Positions 17,943 through 28,521 of a stretch of DNA of 64,000 bases are shown piece after piece (within the stretch, counting starts at the first letter, position 1; the number at the start of each line of letters is the position of its first letter). The notes under the pieces were generated by a model, which was given only the letters and a program-made list of their open reading frames with translations, made no database searches and was not told where the DNA came from. Both the position numbers and the translations under genes were made by a program. Origin of the DNA: Hyphomicrobiales bacterium (GTDB lineage: Bacteria > Pseudomonadota > Alphaproteobacteria > Rhizobiales > Devosiaceae); contig SEEL01000008.1 in the NCBI GenBank assembly GCA_004144345.1, forward strand, positions 1-64,000. The letters are read 5' to 3'.

Positions 17943-19207
17943 TCGCGGGCCACGGCGCCGTGGTAGAGTTGGCGCGGGCGGCCGATCTTCTTCTGCGGGT
18001 CGCCGATCATTTCCTTCCACTGCGCGATCCAGCCCGAGGTGCGGCTGAGCGCGAAGATGGCGGTGAACATCGAGGTGGGGAAGCCGATCGCCTCGAGGAT
18101 GATGCCCGAGTAGAAATCGACGTTGGGATAGAGCTTGCGCGAGATGAAATATTCATCGGTGAGCGCGATGTGCTCGAGCTGCTGCGCCACCTGCAGGAGC
18201 GGGTTGTCCTCGACGCCGAGCAGGGCCAGCACTTCCTTGGCGGTCTGCTGCATCACCGTGGCGCGCGGATCGTAGTTCTTGTAGACGCGATGGCCAAAGC
18301 CCATCAGGCGGATGCCGCTCGACTTATCCTTCACCTTGGCAATGAAGTCCGGGATGTTGTCCGGCGTGCCGATCTGCTTGAGCATGTTGAGCGCCGCCTC
18401 ATTGGCGCCGCCATGGGCCGGGCCCCAGAGGCAGGCTACGCCGGCGGCGATGCAGGCGAAGGGGTTGGCGTCGGACGAGCCAGCGAGACGCACGGTCGAG
18501 GTCGATGCGTTCTGCTCGTGATCGGCGTGAAGGGTGAAGATCAGATCCATCGCGCGGGCAATGGTGGGGTTGATCTTGTATTCCTCGGCCGGGACCGAGA
18601 AGCACATGTTGAGGAAGTTGCTGGCGTAGTCGAGATCGTTGCGGGGATACACGAAGGGCTGGCCCACCGAGTATTTGTAGGCCATCGCGACGATGGTCGG
18701 GATCTTGGCGATGAGGCGGATCGAGGCGATCTCGCGCTGCATCGGGTCGGTGATGTCGGTCGAGTCGTGGTAGAAGGCGGCCATGGCGCCGACGACGCCG
18801 CAGACCACCGCCATCGGATGCGCGTCACGGCGGAAGCCGCGATAGAGGAAGTGCATCTGCTCGTGCAGCATCGTGTGCGTGGTGACGCGATGCTTGAAAT
18901 CGGCCATCTGCGCCTTGTCGGGCAGATTGCCGTAGAGCAGCAGGAAGCAGACCTCGAGGTAGTTCGACTTGTCGGCCAGCTGGTCGATGGGATAGCCGCG
19001 ATACATCAGCTCGCCCTTGTCGCCATCGATGTAGGTGATGGTGCTGTCGGTGGCGGCCGTCGAGGTGAAGCCGGGGTCGTAAGTGAACATCCCGGTCTTG
19101 GCGTAGAGCGTTCGGATATCGACCACGTCGGGACCGACGCTGCCGGACAGCACCGGAAACTCGTAGGTCTCGTCACCAATGGTGAGTTTCGCGGTCGTAT
19201 CTGACAT
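17918..19207 (-). CDS. gltA: Citrate synthase
   Basis: This enzyme condenses acetyl-CoA and oxaloacetate at the entry to the TCA cycle. The ATG at 19207 follows AGGAGAG and gives a 429-residue type II (hexameric, NADH-regulated class) enzyme. The catalytic His/His/Asp are in [23 protein letters not shown] and NVDFYSGI. The conserved [10 protein letters not shown] segment is present. Its 3' end overlaps lpxB tail-to-tail by 25 bases. The 145 bases between gltX and gltA should include its promoter. Confidence 0.97.
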   Translation of the reverse strand: MSDTTAKLTIGDETYEFPVLSGSVGPDVVDIRTLYAKTGMFTYDPGFTSTAATDSTITYIDGDKGELMYRGYPIDQLADKSNYLEVCFLLLYGNLPDKAQMADFKHRVTTHTMLHEQMHFLYRGFRRDAHPMAVVCGVVGAMAAFYHDSTDITDPMQREIASIRLIAKIPTIVAMAYKYSVGQPFVYPRNDLDYASNFLNMCFSVPAEEYKINPTIARAMDLIFTLHADHEQNASTSTVRLAGSSDANPFACIAAGVACLWGPAHGGANEAALNMLKQIGTPDNIPDFIAKVKDKSSGIRLMGFGHRVYKNYDPRATVMQQTAKEVLALLGVEDNPLLQVAQQLEHIALTDEYFISRKLYPNVDFYSGIILEAIGFPTSMFTAIFALSRTSGWIAQWKEMIGDPQKKIGRPRQLYHGAVARDYVPISER

Positions 19208-19352
19208 GGGGTGCTCTCCTTGGGGACCGTCGGCGTACCGAAGAGCACGCGAAGCGGCCAGAAACATGGGCGGATGCTGTGACAATTGGCCTAGCTTATT
19301 TGCCCCATCACTGCAACAGATGGGTGAACAAAGCTGACCTATTTGGCGGTCG

Positions 19353-20771
19353 TCAGGCTCCTGAATGATCGCCGATACGGGCCAGGGTTTCGTCCCGGCC
19401 GATCAGTACCATGACTTCAAAAACACCCGGTGACACGGTGCGGCCGGTGAGGGCGACGCGGAGCGGCTGGGCCACCTTGCCGAGCTTCAGGCCACGGCTT
19501 TCGGCGAAGGCACGGATAGCGGCGTCGATGGCGGGGACCGACCAGTCGTTGATGGCAGCGAGCACGTCGCGGGCGCCGGTGAGAATGGATTTGCCGTCGG
19601 CGTTGATGTGGTCGGCAGCGGCGGGATCGATGGCGATGGGACGGACGGCGTAGATGAACTGGGCGAGGTCGATCAGTTCGAGCACCGTCTTGGCGCGCGG
19701 CTGCAGCTCGGGCAGGGCGGCGAGCACGGTGTCCTTGTTGGCGACGAGACCCCCATGGTCGGTCTCGCGGCCGACTTCGAGCGCGGTATCGACCATCACC
19801 TTGTAGAGATAGTCGGGCTTGGCCTCGCGGATGTAATGGCCATTGACGTTCTCGAGCTTGACGAAATCGAAGCGCGCGGCGCCCTTGTTGAGGCCTTCGA
19901 GCGAGAACCAGTCGATCATCTGCTGGACCGAGAACAACTCGTCATCGCCATGCGACCAGCCGAGGCGGGCGAGATAGTTGATCATGGCCTCGGGCAGATA
20001 GCCCAGCTGGCGGTAGGCGCCGACGCCCAGCGCGCCGTGGCGCTTGCTGAGCTTGGCGCCGTCGGGGCCATGGATCAGCGGGATATGCGCCATCTCCGGC
20101 ACTTCCCAGCCCATGCCGTTGTAAATGATGATCTGGCGGGCGGCGTTGGTCAGGTGATCGTCGCCGCGGATGATGTGGGTGACGCCCATGTCATGGTCAT
20201 CGACCACCACGGCAAGCATGTAGGTGGGCGTGCCGTCGGAGCGCAGGATGATGAAATCGTCGAGGTTCTCGGTCTTGAACACGACCTTGCCCTGCACATG
20301 ATCGTCGACGACGATCTCGCCAGACAGCGGGGCCTTGATGCGGATCACAGGGGCGACGCCGGCAGGGGCCTCGGACGGGTCGCGGTCGCGCCACATGCCG
20401 TTGTAGCGCGGCGGCTTGCCGGAGGCGCGGGCGTCCTCGCGCATGGTCGCGAGCTCTTCGGGCGAACAATAGCAGTAGTAGGCCTGGCCACGGGCCAGCA
20501 GCTCGTTGGCGACTTCGGCGTGGCGGGCGGCGCGGCCGAACTGCAGCGTCGGCTCGCCATCCCAGGTCAGCCCGAGCCAGTTGAGGCCTTCATAGATGGC
20601 CTGGACGGCGTCCTCGGTGGAGCGCTCGCGGTCGGTATCCTCGATGCGCAGGAGGAATTTGCCGCCGGTGTTGCGCGAATAGGCCCAGGAAAACAGCGCC
20701 GTACGGGCGCTGCCGATGTGCAGGTAACCGGTGGGCGAGGGGGCGAAGCGGGTGACGACGGGCTTGGACAT
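19353..20771 (-). CDS. gltX: Glutamate-tRNA ligase
   Basis: This class I synthetase charges tRNA-Glu. Because GatCAB is encoded in the same window, the organism probably uses a nondiscriminating GluRS to make Glu-tRNA-Gln as well; that is inference. The 472 residues include the HIGH-type motif ([13 protein letters not shown]) and the KMSKS-type motif (KLSKRHG). IEDTDRERS and the anticodon-binding helical C-terminus are normal. It is transcribed divergently from comEC. Confidence 0.95.
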   Translation of the reverse strand: MSKPVVTRFAPSPTGYLHIGSARTALFSWAYSRNTGGKFLLRIEDTDRERSTEDAVQAIYEGLNWLGLTWDGEPTLQFGRAARHAEVANELLARGQAYYCYCSPEELATMREDARASGKPPRYNGMWRDRDPSEAPAGVAPVIRIKAPLSGEIVVDDHVQGKVVFKTENLDDFIILRSDGTPTYMLAVVVDDHDMGVTHIIRGDDHLTNAARQIIIYNGMGWEVPEMAHIPLIHGPDGAKLSKRHGALGVGAYRQLGYLPEAMINYLARLGWSHGDDELFSVQQMIDWFSLEGLNKGAARFDFVKLENVNGHYIREAKPDYLYKVMVDTALEVGRETDHGGLVANKDTVLAALPELQPRAKTVLELIDLAQFIYAVRPIAIDPAAADHINADGKSILTGARDVLAAINDWSVPAIDAAIRAFAESRGLKLGKVAQPLRVALTGRTVSPGVFEVMVLIGRDETLARIGDHSGA

Positions 20772-20842
20772 TGGGACCTTGGAGTTGCAGGCGGCCCCCG
20801 TGTAGCATGGTCGATGGGGATCGCAAGGGCGCGGGGGGCTCG

Positions 20843-22966
20843 ATGGTTGAGACCCTTGAAACCGGGCGGCTTGCCGCCGGGAATGCCGCGCGGCCGGAGG
20901 GGGCCGCGGCAGCGTGGACGAGGGCCAGCGAGCGGGACAGGCGGCGCGGGCTGGCGGGGAGCCTGATTGTTGCGCTCGACGAGCGCCGCTTGTCCATCCT
21001 TTTGCCGTTCGGGCTGATTTTGGGCCTGATCCTCTCGATCCAGCTGCCGAGCGAGCCCAATCCGGCCGCGCTGGGCGTCGGGGCAGTGTCGCTCGCGGTG
21101 GCGGGGCTGCTTGCGCTGCGCTCGCTGACCTGCCTGCGGGTGGTGGCGCTGCTGGCGTCGGTCTGGGCGGGGCTCTGCCTGTTGCCGCTGCATGGCGCGC
21201 TGTGGGGCACCGCCATGCTGGAGCGGCCGGCCTATGGCGAGTATCGCGCGCGGGTGGACGAGATCCTCTCGGAGACGGCGGCGCAGAAGCGGGTGATCCT
21301 CTCCGAGATCGCGCCGCTGGGGACGGCGCGGGCGCTGCCGATCCGGCGCGGGCGGGTGGTGATCGAGGCGGGGCCCGATCTGTCGCCGGGCGATGTGATC
21401 AGCGGGCCGTTCCGCTTCGCGCCGGTGCCCGGACCGGTCTATCCGGGCGGCTTCGACACGCAGTTCCACGCCTATTTCGACGGGATCGGCGCCTATGGGA
21501 ATGCGACGCGGCCACCGGTCATCGTCAGTACCGGGAGCGAGACGGCGCCGGCGCATGTGATCGATGCGGTGCGGCGCGGGATTTCGGCGCGCGTCGACGC
21601 CGAGCTGCCGCAGCCTTCGGCGGGAATTGCGCGGGCGATCATCAATGGCGACCAGAGTGCGGTGACCGACGAGGCGCGCGAGGTGATGGCGACGGCCGGG
21701 ATCGCGCATGTGCTGTCGGTGTCGGGGCTGCATCTGACGATCGTCGCGGGCGGGGTGTTCGGGGTGCTGCGGCTGCTGCTGGCGGGGATCGAGCCGGTGG
21801 CGGCGCGGGTGCCGGTGAAGCGGGTGGCAGCGGTGGCCGGGATCGCGGCGGCGGTGCTCTATTTCGCGATTTCGGGCGGCAATGTCGCGGCGTTCCGTTC
21901 GACGCTGATGATCCTTTTGGTGTTCGGCGCGGTGCTGTTCGGGCGGCGGGCGCTGACGATGCGCAATGTGGCGATCGCGGCCCTCGTGGTGATCGCGACG
22001 GACCCGGCGAGCGTCTTCCGGCCGAGCTTTCAGTTGAGCTTTGCGGCGGTGGTGGCGCTGGTCGGGGCGTATGAGAATCTGCGCAGCGAGAGGCTCAAGG
22101 ACGCCAATCTGCTGGCGCATGCCTGGGCCTATGGCAAGGGCGTGGTGATCACGAGCCTCGTGGCGGGCGGGGCGACGGTGCTGTTCTCGATCTATCATTT
22201 CCAGCAGACCTCGCCGCTGGGGGTGGTGGGCAATCTGCTGAGCCTGCCGCTGGTCGGGTTTGTGATGATGCCGGCTGCGGCGTTGGCAGTGCTGCTGATG
22301 CCGCTGGGGCTGGAGTGGCCGTTCCTCGCCGCGATGGGCTGGTCGATTGACCGCATGCTGGAGATGGCGGCAATCGTCGCCGCCTGGTCGGAGCATTTGC
22401 GGGCGAGCCCGCTGCTGACGCCGTGGGCGCTGGTGATCGGGCTCGGGGCGCTGGCGTGGTTCGCGTTCTTCCGCGACCGGTGGCGCCTGCTGGCCCCGGC
22501 TCTCGCTGTGCCGCTGGTGGTGCTGCTGGCGGTGGACCAGCCGCCCGATGTGCTGATCGCCGATACGACGCAGGCGATGGTGGTGCGGGGACCGACGGGG
22601 CTGGAGCTGGCCGATGGCAAGGCCGAGAGCTTTGCGCTCAATGTCTGGCGCGAGACGTACGCGTCGCCGATCGACATTGCGGCGGAGCAGGGCTGCGACA
22701 GCCTGGCCTGCGTGGGGACGAGCAGCGCGGGGTTCCGCTACGCGATTGTCGCCAATGCCGGGGCGTTCGCGGAAGAGTGCGGGGCGGTGGAGCTGGTGGT
22801 GACGCGGCTCCGCGCGCCGTCCTATTGCGCCGCGGCGGCGGTGGTCGATGCCGATGATCTTGCCGCGCGTGGGGTGCACTGGCTGAAGTGGAACGCCAGT
22901 ACACAGAAGTTCGAAATCCGGCCGGCCATCGGCGAACTCAACCGGCCGTGGCGGCTCACGCCCTGA
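20843..22966 (+). CDS. comEC: ComEC/Rec2-family inner membrane protein
   Basis: ComEC channels carry single-stranded DNA across the inner membrane during natural transformation. The protein has an N-terminal DUF4131-like region, then the Competence domain with the [10 protein letters not shown] motif and about eight membrane helices. The C-terminal 180 residues lack the HxHxDH metal site of the beta-lactamase-like domain found in full-length ComEC. Alphaproteobacterial homologues often have this divergent tail. The start is uncertain: in-frame ATGs lie at 20807 and 20843, and I prefer the latter, giving 707 residues. The end overlaps the next gene's stop by 11 bases. Confidence 0.85.
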   Translation: MVETLETGRLAAGNAARPEGAAAAWTRASERDRRRGLAGSLIVALDERRLSILLPFGLILGLILSIQLPSEPNPAALGVGAVSLAVAGLLALRSLTCLRVVALLASVWAGLCLLPLHGALWGTAMLERPAYGEYRARVDEILSETAAQKRVILSEIAPLGTARALPIRRGRVVIEAGPDLSPGDVISGPFRFAPVPGPVYPGGFDTQFHAYFDGIGAYGNATRPPVIVSTGSETAPAHVIDAVRRGISARVDAELPQPSAGIARAIINGDQSAVTDEAREVMATAGIAHVLSVSGLHLTIVAGGVFGVLRLLLAGIEPVAARVPVKRVAAVAGIAAAVLYFAISGGNVAAFRSTLMILLVFGAVLFGRRALTMRNVAIAALVVIATDPASVFRPSFQLSFAAVVALVGAYENLRSERLKDANLLAHAWAYGKGVVITSLVAGGATVLFSIYHFQQTSPLGVVGNLLSLPLVGFVMMPAAALAVLLMPLGLEWPFLAAMGWSIDRMLEMAAIVAAWSEHLRASPLLTPWALVIGLGALAWFAFFRDRWRLLAPALAVPLVVLLAVDQPPDVLIADTTQAMVVRGPTGLELADGKAESFALNVWRETYASPIDIAAEQGCDSLACVGTSSAGFRYAIVANAGAFAEECGAVELVVTRLRAPSYCAAAAVVDADDLAARGVHWLKWNASTQKFEIRPAIGELNRPWRLTP

Positions 22967-23834
22967 ACAGATTCTCCGGCTGCCCGGGGACGTCTACATC
23001 GATGGCGAAGACGCCGCCGGCGCCCGGTTCGATCGCCAGCTGCTCGGCGCTCAGATTGGCGCGCGACGAGGTGATGTACATCGTCTTCAGATCCTTGCCG
23101 CCGAAAGCGGGGCAGGTGGGGCGGCTGGCCTCGGTCTTGACGATGCGGTCGACGCGGCCATCGGGGGCGAAGCGGATGACGCAGGAGCCGTCCCAGCGGG
23201 CGTTCCAGACAAAGCCTTCGGCATCGACGACGGCACCATCGGGATGGCCGGGATGGCCCTTGCCGACGAATTCGCGCCATTCGCCGCGCGGCAGACCGGT
23301 TTCCGGGTCGGTTTCGACCGTGCGGATGATGCCGGTGCTGGTGTCGGTATAGTAGGCGCGGCGGCCATCGGGCGAAAAGCAGGTGGCGTTCGGGATGTGC
23401 TGGTCGTCGAGGAGCTTGGTCACCTGGCCGGCGCGGACCTGGTAGAGCTTGCCCGAGGCATTGCTGCCCGCATCCTTGAGGTCCATCGTGCCGATCCACA
23501 GCCCGCCCGCCGGATTGACGCGGCCGTCATTGGTGCGGGTGGTGGTGTTTTCGGGGTCGAGCGGCGTGATGATTTCGCGCGTGTCGGTCGAAATCTGCAA
23601 CTTGTAGATGCCCTGGATGGCGGCGATGGCAAGGTTGTCGGCGTCGATGACGCCGGCAGCGCTGACCGTTGCATCGAAGGTGAAGCGGTCGACCATGATG
23701 CCGCCCGCGGTGGCCGAGAACAGCGTTTTATTGAGGATATCGAACCAGAACAGGCGTTCCTGCAGCGGGTGCCAGAACGGCCCCTCGCCCAGTTCGCAGC
23801 GGCTGTCGATGAATAGCTCGGCTTTGTCGCTCAT
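22956..23834 (-). CDS. SMP-30/gluconolactonase-family sugar lactonase
   Basis: The 292-residue six-bladed beta-propeller belongs to the SMP-30/regucalcin lactonases. Family motifs are CELGEGPFWHP (metal-binding Glu), TNDGRVNPAGGLWIGTM, PNATCFSPDG and HPDGAVVDAEGFVW. It is the third gene of an operon with 2-keto-3-deoxygalactonate aldolase and kinase genes, overlapping the aldolase by four bases. The likely substrate is therefore a galactono- or related aldonolactone. That substrate is inferred from context. Confidence 0.85.
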   Translation of the reverse strand: MSDKAELFIDSRCELGEGPFWHPLQERLFWFDILNKTLFSATAGGIMVDRFTFDATVSAAGVIDADNLAIAAIQGIYKLQISTDTREIITPLDPENTTTRTNDGRVNPAGGLWIGTMDLKDAGSNASGKLYQVRAGQVTKLLDDQHIPNATCFSPDGRRAYYTDTSTGIIRTVETDPETGLPRGEWREFVGKGHPGHPDGAVVDAEGFVWNARWDGSCVIRFAPDGRVDRIVKTEASRPTCPAFGGKDLKTMYITSSRANLSAEQLAIEPGAGGVFAIDVDVPGQPENLFRA

Positions 23835-24445
23835 CTGTCCTGTCCCTCGTCATAGGCGGCGACCGCGGCGCGGGCTCGCCGCTCGATCTCGCCCAGATCC
23901 ATGCCCGGCTTGAAGATATAGCTGCCAAGGCCGAAACCCGCACAGCCCGCTTCGAAATATTCCCTGAAATTATCAGGGCTTGCGCCGCCCACGGCATAGA
24001 GCGGCAAGTCCTTAGGAAGCACGGCTTTCATCGCCTTGATGCCCTTGGGCCCGAGCACTTCGGCGGGGAAGAATTTGAGCCCGGTGGCGCCGGCGCGGAT
24101 GGCGCGGAAGGCGTCGGTGGGTGTGAAGACGCCGGGATAGGAGGCCATGCCGAGCGCGCAGGTGCGGCGGATGACATCCTCATTGGTGTCGGGCGAGACG
24201 ACGAAGCTGCCGCCCGCTGCGTGGGTAGTCTCGACGTCCTCGACCGTCAGCGCGGTGCCGCAGCCGATCTCGGCGCGGCCGGCGAGGGCCTTGGCGGCGG
24301 CAGCGATGGACTTGGCCGCTTCGGGCGAATTGAACGGCACTTCGATCATGGTGATGCCGGCGTCGCAGAGCGTCCGGCAGACATTGATGGCCTCGGGCGG
24401 CGTCAGGCCGCGGAGGATGGCGATGATCTGGCGGTGCTGGTTCAT
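23831..24445 (-). CDS. dgoA: 2-dehydro-3-deoxy-6-phosphogalactonate aldolase
   Basis: This aldolase cleaves KDPGal to pyruvate and glyceraldehyde-3-phosphate, the last step of the De Ley-Doudoroff galactose pathway. The 204-residue TIM barrel is of the KDPG/KDPGal aldolase family. It shows IAILRGLTP, the catalytic Glu in MIEVPFNSPEA and the Schiff-base Lys in GLKFFPAE. It overlaps both neighbours by four bases. The start/end coupling with dgoK favours the galactonate over the gluconate version. Confidence 0.9.
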   Translation of the reverse strand: MNQHRQIIAILRGLTPPEAINVCRTLCDAGITMIEVPFNSPEAAKSIAAAAKALAGRAEIGCGTALTVEDVETTHAAGGSFVVSPDTNEDVIRRTCALGMASYPGVFTPTDAFRAIRAGATGLKFFPAEVLGPKGIKAMKAVLPKDLPLYAVGGASPDNFREYFEAGCAGFGLGSYIFKPGMDLGEIERRARAAVAAYDEGQDR

Positions 24446-25344
24446 GCCTGCGCCCTTGCGAGTTTCAGACCGGCGAGCGTGGCGGCGGCCGCATCAATGG
24501 GTTCGCCGGCAAGGCCGATGGATTTGAGCGCGGCGCCATAGAGCTGGCCGAAGCGGGCCGAGCCGATGAGCGGTACCGGGGCGGTGCCGAGCCAGTCGCG
24601 ATGGCCGCCGATTTCGGCGCCGACGAGGAGGCCGGAGAGATAGCCCGAGCACCAGCCCGGGCCCTTGCCCGAGAGGAGGGCGGCGGCGCGGGTGCGGAAG
24701 AAGAGCCCGGTGACGCGCTCGGGATGCTCGAGCCCGGCGACGATACCTTCGGCGATGCCGCGCTCGGTCTCGGCCGGTTCGATCTCACCGGCAAAGGAAT
24801 GGCGGAGTACGGAGTGGGTGGAGAGGATTTCGTAGAGTTCGCCGGTCATGGCGGTGACGAACCGCGTGACGCGGCCGCCCCGGATTTCGACCCATTTCGA
24901 ATGGGTGCCGGGGAGGATGACGGTGCCCTCGAAGCCGGGCCGCAAGGCGAGGAGGCCGAGGAGCTGGGTTTCCTCGCCGCGCATCACATCTTCGCCGCCG
25001 ACGCGCTGGCAGACGCCCGGGAGGATGCGCACGTCGAGATCGCCAGCCGCCGGGCGCACGGCGCCCTGGGTGATGGCGGTGAGGTCGGCGGGGGTATCGA
25101 GATAGGGGGCTTCGAGCCAGCCCTGGCGGGCGCCGGCCATGCCGCAGACGATCACCTTGCCGCTCGCCGGGGTGTTGTCGCCGATGAGGGAGGCGAGGAT
25201 TTCGGGGTAATCGGCGCGGGCGATCTTGCCCATCCCCTTGTCGGAGCTGGCGGCAAACGTCTCGCTGCCATCGGCGGCGATGCCCCAGGCGCGCACATTG
25301 GATGTGCCCCAGTCGATGGCGACCCAGTCGGTAGTCGAACGCAC
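24442..25344 (-). CDS. dgoK: 2-dehydro-3-deoxygalactonokinase
   Basis: DgoK phosphorylates 2-keto-3-deoxygalactonate before aldol cleavage. The 300-residue product fits the family: AIDWGTSNVRAWG (actin-like phosphate 1 loop), GMAGARQGWLEAPY, GEETQLLGLLA and LPGTHSKWVE. I place the start at GTG 25344, six bases after GGGAG; a TTG six bases earlier is too close to that site. It is the first gene of a three-gene operon. A dgoD dehydratase is not present here and must be elsewhere, or the pathway is fed another way. Confidence 0.9.
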   Translation of the reverse strand: MRSTTDWVAIDWGTSNVRAWGIAADGSETFAASSDKGMGKIARADYPEILASLIGDNTPASGKVIVCGMAGARQGWLEAPYLDTPADLTAITQGAVRPAAGDLDVRILPGVCQRVGGEDVMRGEETQLLGLLALRPGFEGTVILPGTHSKWVEIRGGRVTRFVTAMTGELYEILSTHSVLRHSFAGEIEPAETERGIAEGIVAGLEHPERVTGLFFRTRAAALLSGKGPGWCSGYLSGLLVGAEIGGHRDWLGTAPVPLIGSARFGQLYGAALKSIGLAGEPIDAAAATLAGLKLARAQA

Positions 25345-25464
25345 CCGCAACTCCCTGATTCAGCGGCGCGACCGTAGTCCAAGAGGGCCGCAAGGGGGAG
25401 AGCGTTTGCGCGAAAATTCGCCCATGCGAGCGCGTCGAGGCGAACAATTAGTGGGGCTGAAAAC

Positions 25465-25490
25465 AAAAAAGCCCCGCGTTGGCGGGGCTT
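25465..25490 (-). terminator. Rho-independent terminator after rpmG
   Basis: On the minus strand a nine-base stem (AAGCCCCGC with GCGGGGCTT) and four-base loop is followed by six U. It lies 27 bases past the rpmG stop and separates rpmG from the dgo operon. Confidence 0.85.
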
Positions 25491-25516
25491 TCGGGAAGTC
25501 GGCTTGTGGGCCGATC

Positions 25517-25684
25517 TTACTTGATCTTGGCTTCCTTGAACTCGACATGCTTGCGCACGACGGGGTCGTACTTCTTGAAGCTGAGCTTTTCGGTCTGCGT
25601 GCGCGAGTTCTTCTCGGTCACGTAGTAGAAGCCGGTGTCGGCGGTGGACACGAGCTTGATCTTGATCGAGGCGGCTTTTGCCAT
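25517..25684 (-). CDS. rpmG: Large ribosomal subunit protein L33 (bL33)
   Basis: This 55-residue ribosomal protein begins [13 protein letters not shown] and contains GFYYVTEKN and [15 protein letters not shown], the standard L33 pattern. It has no cysteines, so it is the zinc-independent form usual in proteobacteria. AAGGAC lies upstream. It has its own promoter and terminator and is therefore monocistronic. Confidence 0.96.
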   Translation of the reverse strand: MAKAASIKIKLVSTADTGFYYVTEKNSRTQTEKLSFKKYDPVVRKHVEFKEAKIK

Positions 25685-25738
25685 GGTAGAGTCCTTGGGA
25701 AGAGGCCGCCCGGGGGCAGGGCCCTGAAATTTGCGCGC

Positions 25739-25766
25739 AACCTACGGATTTAGGCCCGGATGTCAA
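25739..25766 (-). promoter_or_regulatory. Putative rpmG promoter
   Basis: On the minus strand a perfect TTGACA (25766-25761) and TAGGTT (25744-25739) are 16 bases apart. Transcription would begin near 25732, giving a leader of about 48 bases. Confidence 0.6.
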
Positions 25767-25782
25767 GCCGAGCCGGAATCCC

Positions 25783-26217
25783 TCAGGGATATGAGGGAAG
25801 TCCGGGGTCCCGGCGGCTGGCCGCATCGAATCCGAACATGCGGTTGGCCCATTGCATGCCGACCACGGCGCCCTTGATGGAGGGCAGGCTGATCAGCGGC
25901 AGGATGACCGACGCCGGCACCATGGTGACCATGTAGATCCACGGCGCCACATCGTCATAGGCGAGTTCGAGATGCAGCATCACGCCGACGATGACGTGGC
26001 CCACGATGATGATCGAGATGTAGGGCGGGAAGTCGTCGGCGCGGTGGTGGAACAGCTCTTCGCCGCACACCTCGCACTGGTCGGCGACCTTGAGGAAGCT
26101 CTTGAACATGTGCCCCTTGCCGCAATGCGGGCAGCGCAGCTTCATGCCGTTCCAGACGGCTTTTCCGAGCGAACGGGGCGGTTTGGTATCACTGACAGTG
26201 TTGACGGTGACGGGCAT
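25783..26217 (-). CDS. DUF983 membrane protein
   Basis: This 144-residue protein has two CxxC pairs in the N-terminal part (LRCPHCGKGHMF and QCEVCGEELF), a likely zinc ribbon. Two membrane helices follow (about 68-90 and 94-118). It belongs to the DUF983 family, widespread in alphaproteobacteria and of unknown function. AGGAG precedes the start. It begins three bases after rnr stops, so it is likely in the rnr operon. Confidence 0.88.
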   Translation of the reverse strand: MPVTVNTVSDTKPPRSLGKAVWNGMKLRCPHCGKGHMFKSFLKVADQCEVCGEELFHHRADDFPPYISIIIVGHVIVGVMLHLELAYDDVAPWIYMVTMVPASVILPLISLPSIKGAVVGMQWANRMFGFDAASRRDPGLPSYP

Positions 26218-26219
26218 GC

Positions 26220-28493
26220 CTATCTCCTGCGGCCTTTCGGTCCGTAGGTCCGAGATGGGCGTTTTCCGCCGCGTTTCACAGATGACGGTTTGACGCGGAC
26301 GCCCTCGGACAGCAGCTCGAAGCGCAGCGCGCCGGCTACCGGGGCGGCCTCCAGCAGCCGGACCTTGACGTTGTCGCCGATGCGGAACATCTCGCCGGTG
26401 CGGTCGCCGACCATCGCCTGCATCTCCTCGACGAAACGGTAGTAGTCCTGGCCCAGCGTCGAGGCGGGGATGAAGCCGTCGGCGCCGGTGTCGAGCAGGC
26501 GAACGAACAGGCCCGAGCGGGTGACGCCGGCGACCCGGCCCATGAATTCGGCGCCGATCTTGGTGGCGAGGAACTGCGCCAGCAGGCGGTCGGAGGTTTC
26601 GCGCTCGGCGATCATGGCGCGGCGTTCGGTGGACGAGATGTGCTGGCCGATGGCCGGCAGTTTCGAGATCTCGCCATCGGTCAGCCCGTCCGGCCCGAAA
26701 TCGAGCGCCGCGATCAGCGCGCGGTGCACGATGAGGTCGGCATAGCGGCGGATGGGCGAGGTGAAGTGGGCGTAGCGGTCGAGATTGAGGCCGAAATGGC
26801 CGTAATTCTCATGCGCGTACTCGGCCTGTGCCTGGGAACGCAGCACCATCTCGGACACCTGCTGGATCTTGTTGTCCTGCCGGGCCTTGGCCAGCACGCG
26901 GTTGAAATCAACCGGGCGCACGGCCTCGGACTTGCCAAAACCCAGATCGAGCGAGGTGAGGAATTCGCGCAGCGCGTCGAGCTTTTCGCGGCTCGGCGTA
27001 TCGTGGACGCGGTAGAGCAGGGCGGTCTTGCGCTTTTCGAGCGTTTCGGCCGCCGCCACATTGGCCGCGATCATCATCTCCTCGATGAGCCGCATGGTTT
27101 CGAGCCGCTCGGGCACGCGGACATCGGCGACCATGCCGTTGCCGTCGAGGATGATCTTCCGCTCGGGCAGATCGAGGTCGAGCGGGCCGCGCTTGTCGCG
27201 GGCCCTGACCATGGCCTGATAGGCGCGCCAGAGCGGCAGCAGGATCGGTTCGAGCAGCGGGCCGGTCTGGTCGTCGGGCTTGCCGTCGATGGCCGCCTGC
27301 GCCTGCTGGTAGCTGAGCTTGGCGGCGGAGCGGAAGACGACGCGGTGGAAGCTGTGGCGCTGCTTGCGGCCCTCTGAGTCGAACACCATTCTGACGGCGA
27401 TCGAGGGGCGGTTGACGCCTTCCTTGAGCGAGCAGAGGTCGTTGGAGATGCGCTCGGGCAGCATCGGCACGACGCGGTCGGGGAAATAGACCGAATTGCC
27501 GCGCAGGTAGGCTTCACGGTCGAGGGCACTGCCCGGTGTCACATAGGCCGCGACATCGGCGATGGCGACGGTGACGATGTGGCCGCCGGGATTGGCGGCG
27601 TCGGTATCGGGCTCGGCGTGGACGGCGTCGTCATGGTCCTTGGCGTCGGGCGGATCGATAGTGATGAGCGGGATGTGGCGCCAGTCCTCGCGGCCCTTGA
27701 GCGACACCTCGCCGGCCTCCTCGGCTTCCTTCAGCACGGAAGCGGGGAAGCGGTAGGGGATTTCGAGATTGTGGATGGCGATCATCGAGATCGCCCCCTC
27801 GGACTTCGGATTGCCGATGACCGAGACGACCTTGGCCTTCTGGATCATCAGCCGGCCGGCGGTGCGGATGGTGACTTCGACGAGGTCGCCGTCGCGCGCT
27901 TCGCCCAGATCGCCGGCGTCGATGCGCATTTCCTTGACCTTGCGGTCGACCGGAATGAGCCGGGCGCCGTCCTGGTCGAGGCGCACGATGCCGATCTGGC
28001 CGCGGCGCGGCTTGTCGAGGATCTTCATCGGCTTGGCGGTATAGACCGGGACCGGTTCGTCGCCGGCATCGATGCGGGCGAGGATGCGGTCGCCGGGCGC
28101 CGGCACGACACGCGAATCCTTGGGCTGGAGCACGCGGACGCGCGGCTTTTCGCCCTCGGCTTCGTCCCAGATGGCGGGGAAGGCGTGGAGATTGTCGGGG
28201 TCGGCGTCAGCCGGAATGTCGAGCGTCGTCACCTGCGGCAGCGTCGCCGTGCGGCGCAGCTGCTTCCTGGTACGCGCGATGAATCCCTCGCCTTCCATCT
28301 CCTTGAGCAGGAGCTTGAAGGGCGTCTTCATGTCGCCGTGGATGCCGAAATATTTGTAGAGGTCCCGCTTGCCGTCGAGGTCGGGATGGTCGGCCATCGC
28401 CTTGAGGATGTCCTCGCGGGCGGGCAGCGCACCGATATGGTACTGCCGGGGCGCCTTCAGCTTGGTGGTCTTGGGTTTTGGCGTCTTCGCCAT
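26220..28493 (-). CDS. rnr: Ribonuclease R
   Basis: RNase R is a processive 3'-to-5' exoribonuclease of the RNB family that degrades structured RNA. The 757 residues contain an N-terminal helix-turn-helix-like region, cold-shock domains and the catalytic RNB domain with Asp residues in DPPDAKDHDDAVHAE. A C-terminal S1 domain (GRVAGVTRSGLFVRLLDTGADGF) follows, then a short basic tail rich in Lys and Arg. It follows topA across a palindromic repeat at 28522-28606. Confidence 0.96.
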   Translation of the reverse strand: MAKTPKPKTTKLKAPRQYHIGALPAREDILKAMADHPDLDGKRDLYKYFGIHGDMKTPFKLLLKEMEGEGFIARTRKQLRRTATLPQVTTLDIPADADPDNLHAFPAIWDEAEGEKPRVRVLQPKDSRVVPAPGDRILARIDAGDEPVPVYTAKPMKILDKPRRGQIGIVRLDQDGARLIPVDRKVKEMRIDAGDLGEARDGDLVEVTIRTAGRLMIQKAKVVSVIGNPKSEGAISMIAIHNLEIPYRFPASVLKEAEEAGEVSLKGREDWRHIPLITIDPPDAKDHDDAVHAEPDTDAANPGGHIVTVAIADVAAYVTPGSALDREAYLRGNSVYFPDRVVPMLPERISNDLCSLKEGVNRPSIAVRMVFDSEGRKQRHSFHRVVFRSAAKLSYQQAQAAIDGKPDDQTGPLLEPILLPLWRAYQAMVRARDKRGPLDLDLPERKIILDGNGMVADVRVPERLETMRLIEEMMIAANVAAAETLEKRKTALLYRVHDTPSREKLDALREFLTSLDLGFGKSEAVRPVDFNRVLAKARQDNKIQQVSEMVLRSQAQAEYAHENYGHFGLNLDRYAHFTSPIRRYADLIVHRALIAALDFGPDGLTDGEISKLPAIGQHISSTERRAMIAERETSDRLLAQFLATKIGAEFMGRVAGVTRSGLFVRLLDTGADGFIPASTLGQDYYRFVEEMQAMVGDRTGEMFRIGDNVKVRLLEAAPVAGALRFELLSEGVRVKPSSVKRGGKRPSRTYGPKGRRR

Positions 28494-28521
28494 TTGTATC
28501 TTTCGTCGTGTTGAGCCACGA

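Noticed and set aside
20567-22879. A 770-codon open frame on the minus strand opposite the comEC gene
   Set aside because: The translation is Arg/His/Pro-rich without domains, it lies antisense to a clear membrane protein, and it overlaps gltX in another frame. Such frames are common in GC-rich DNA.
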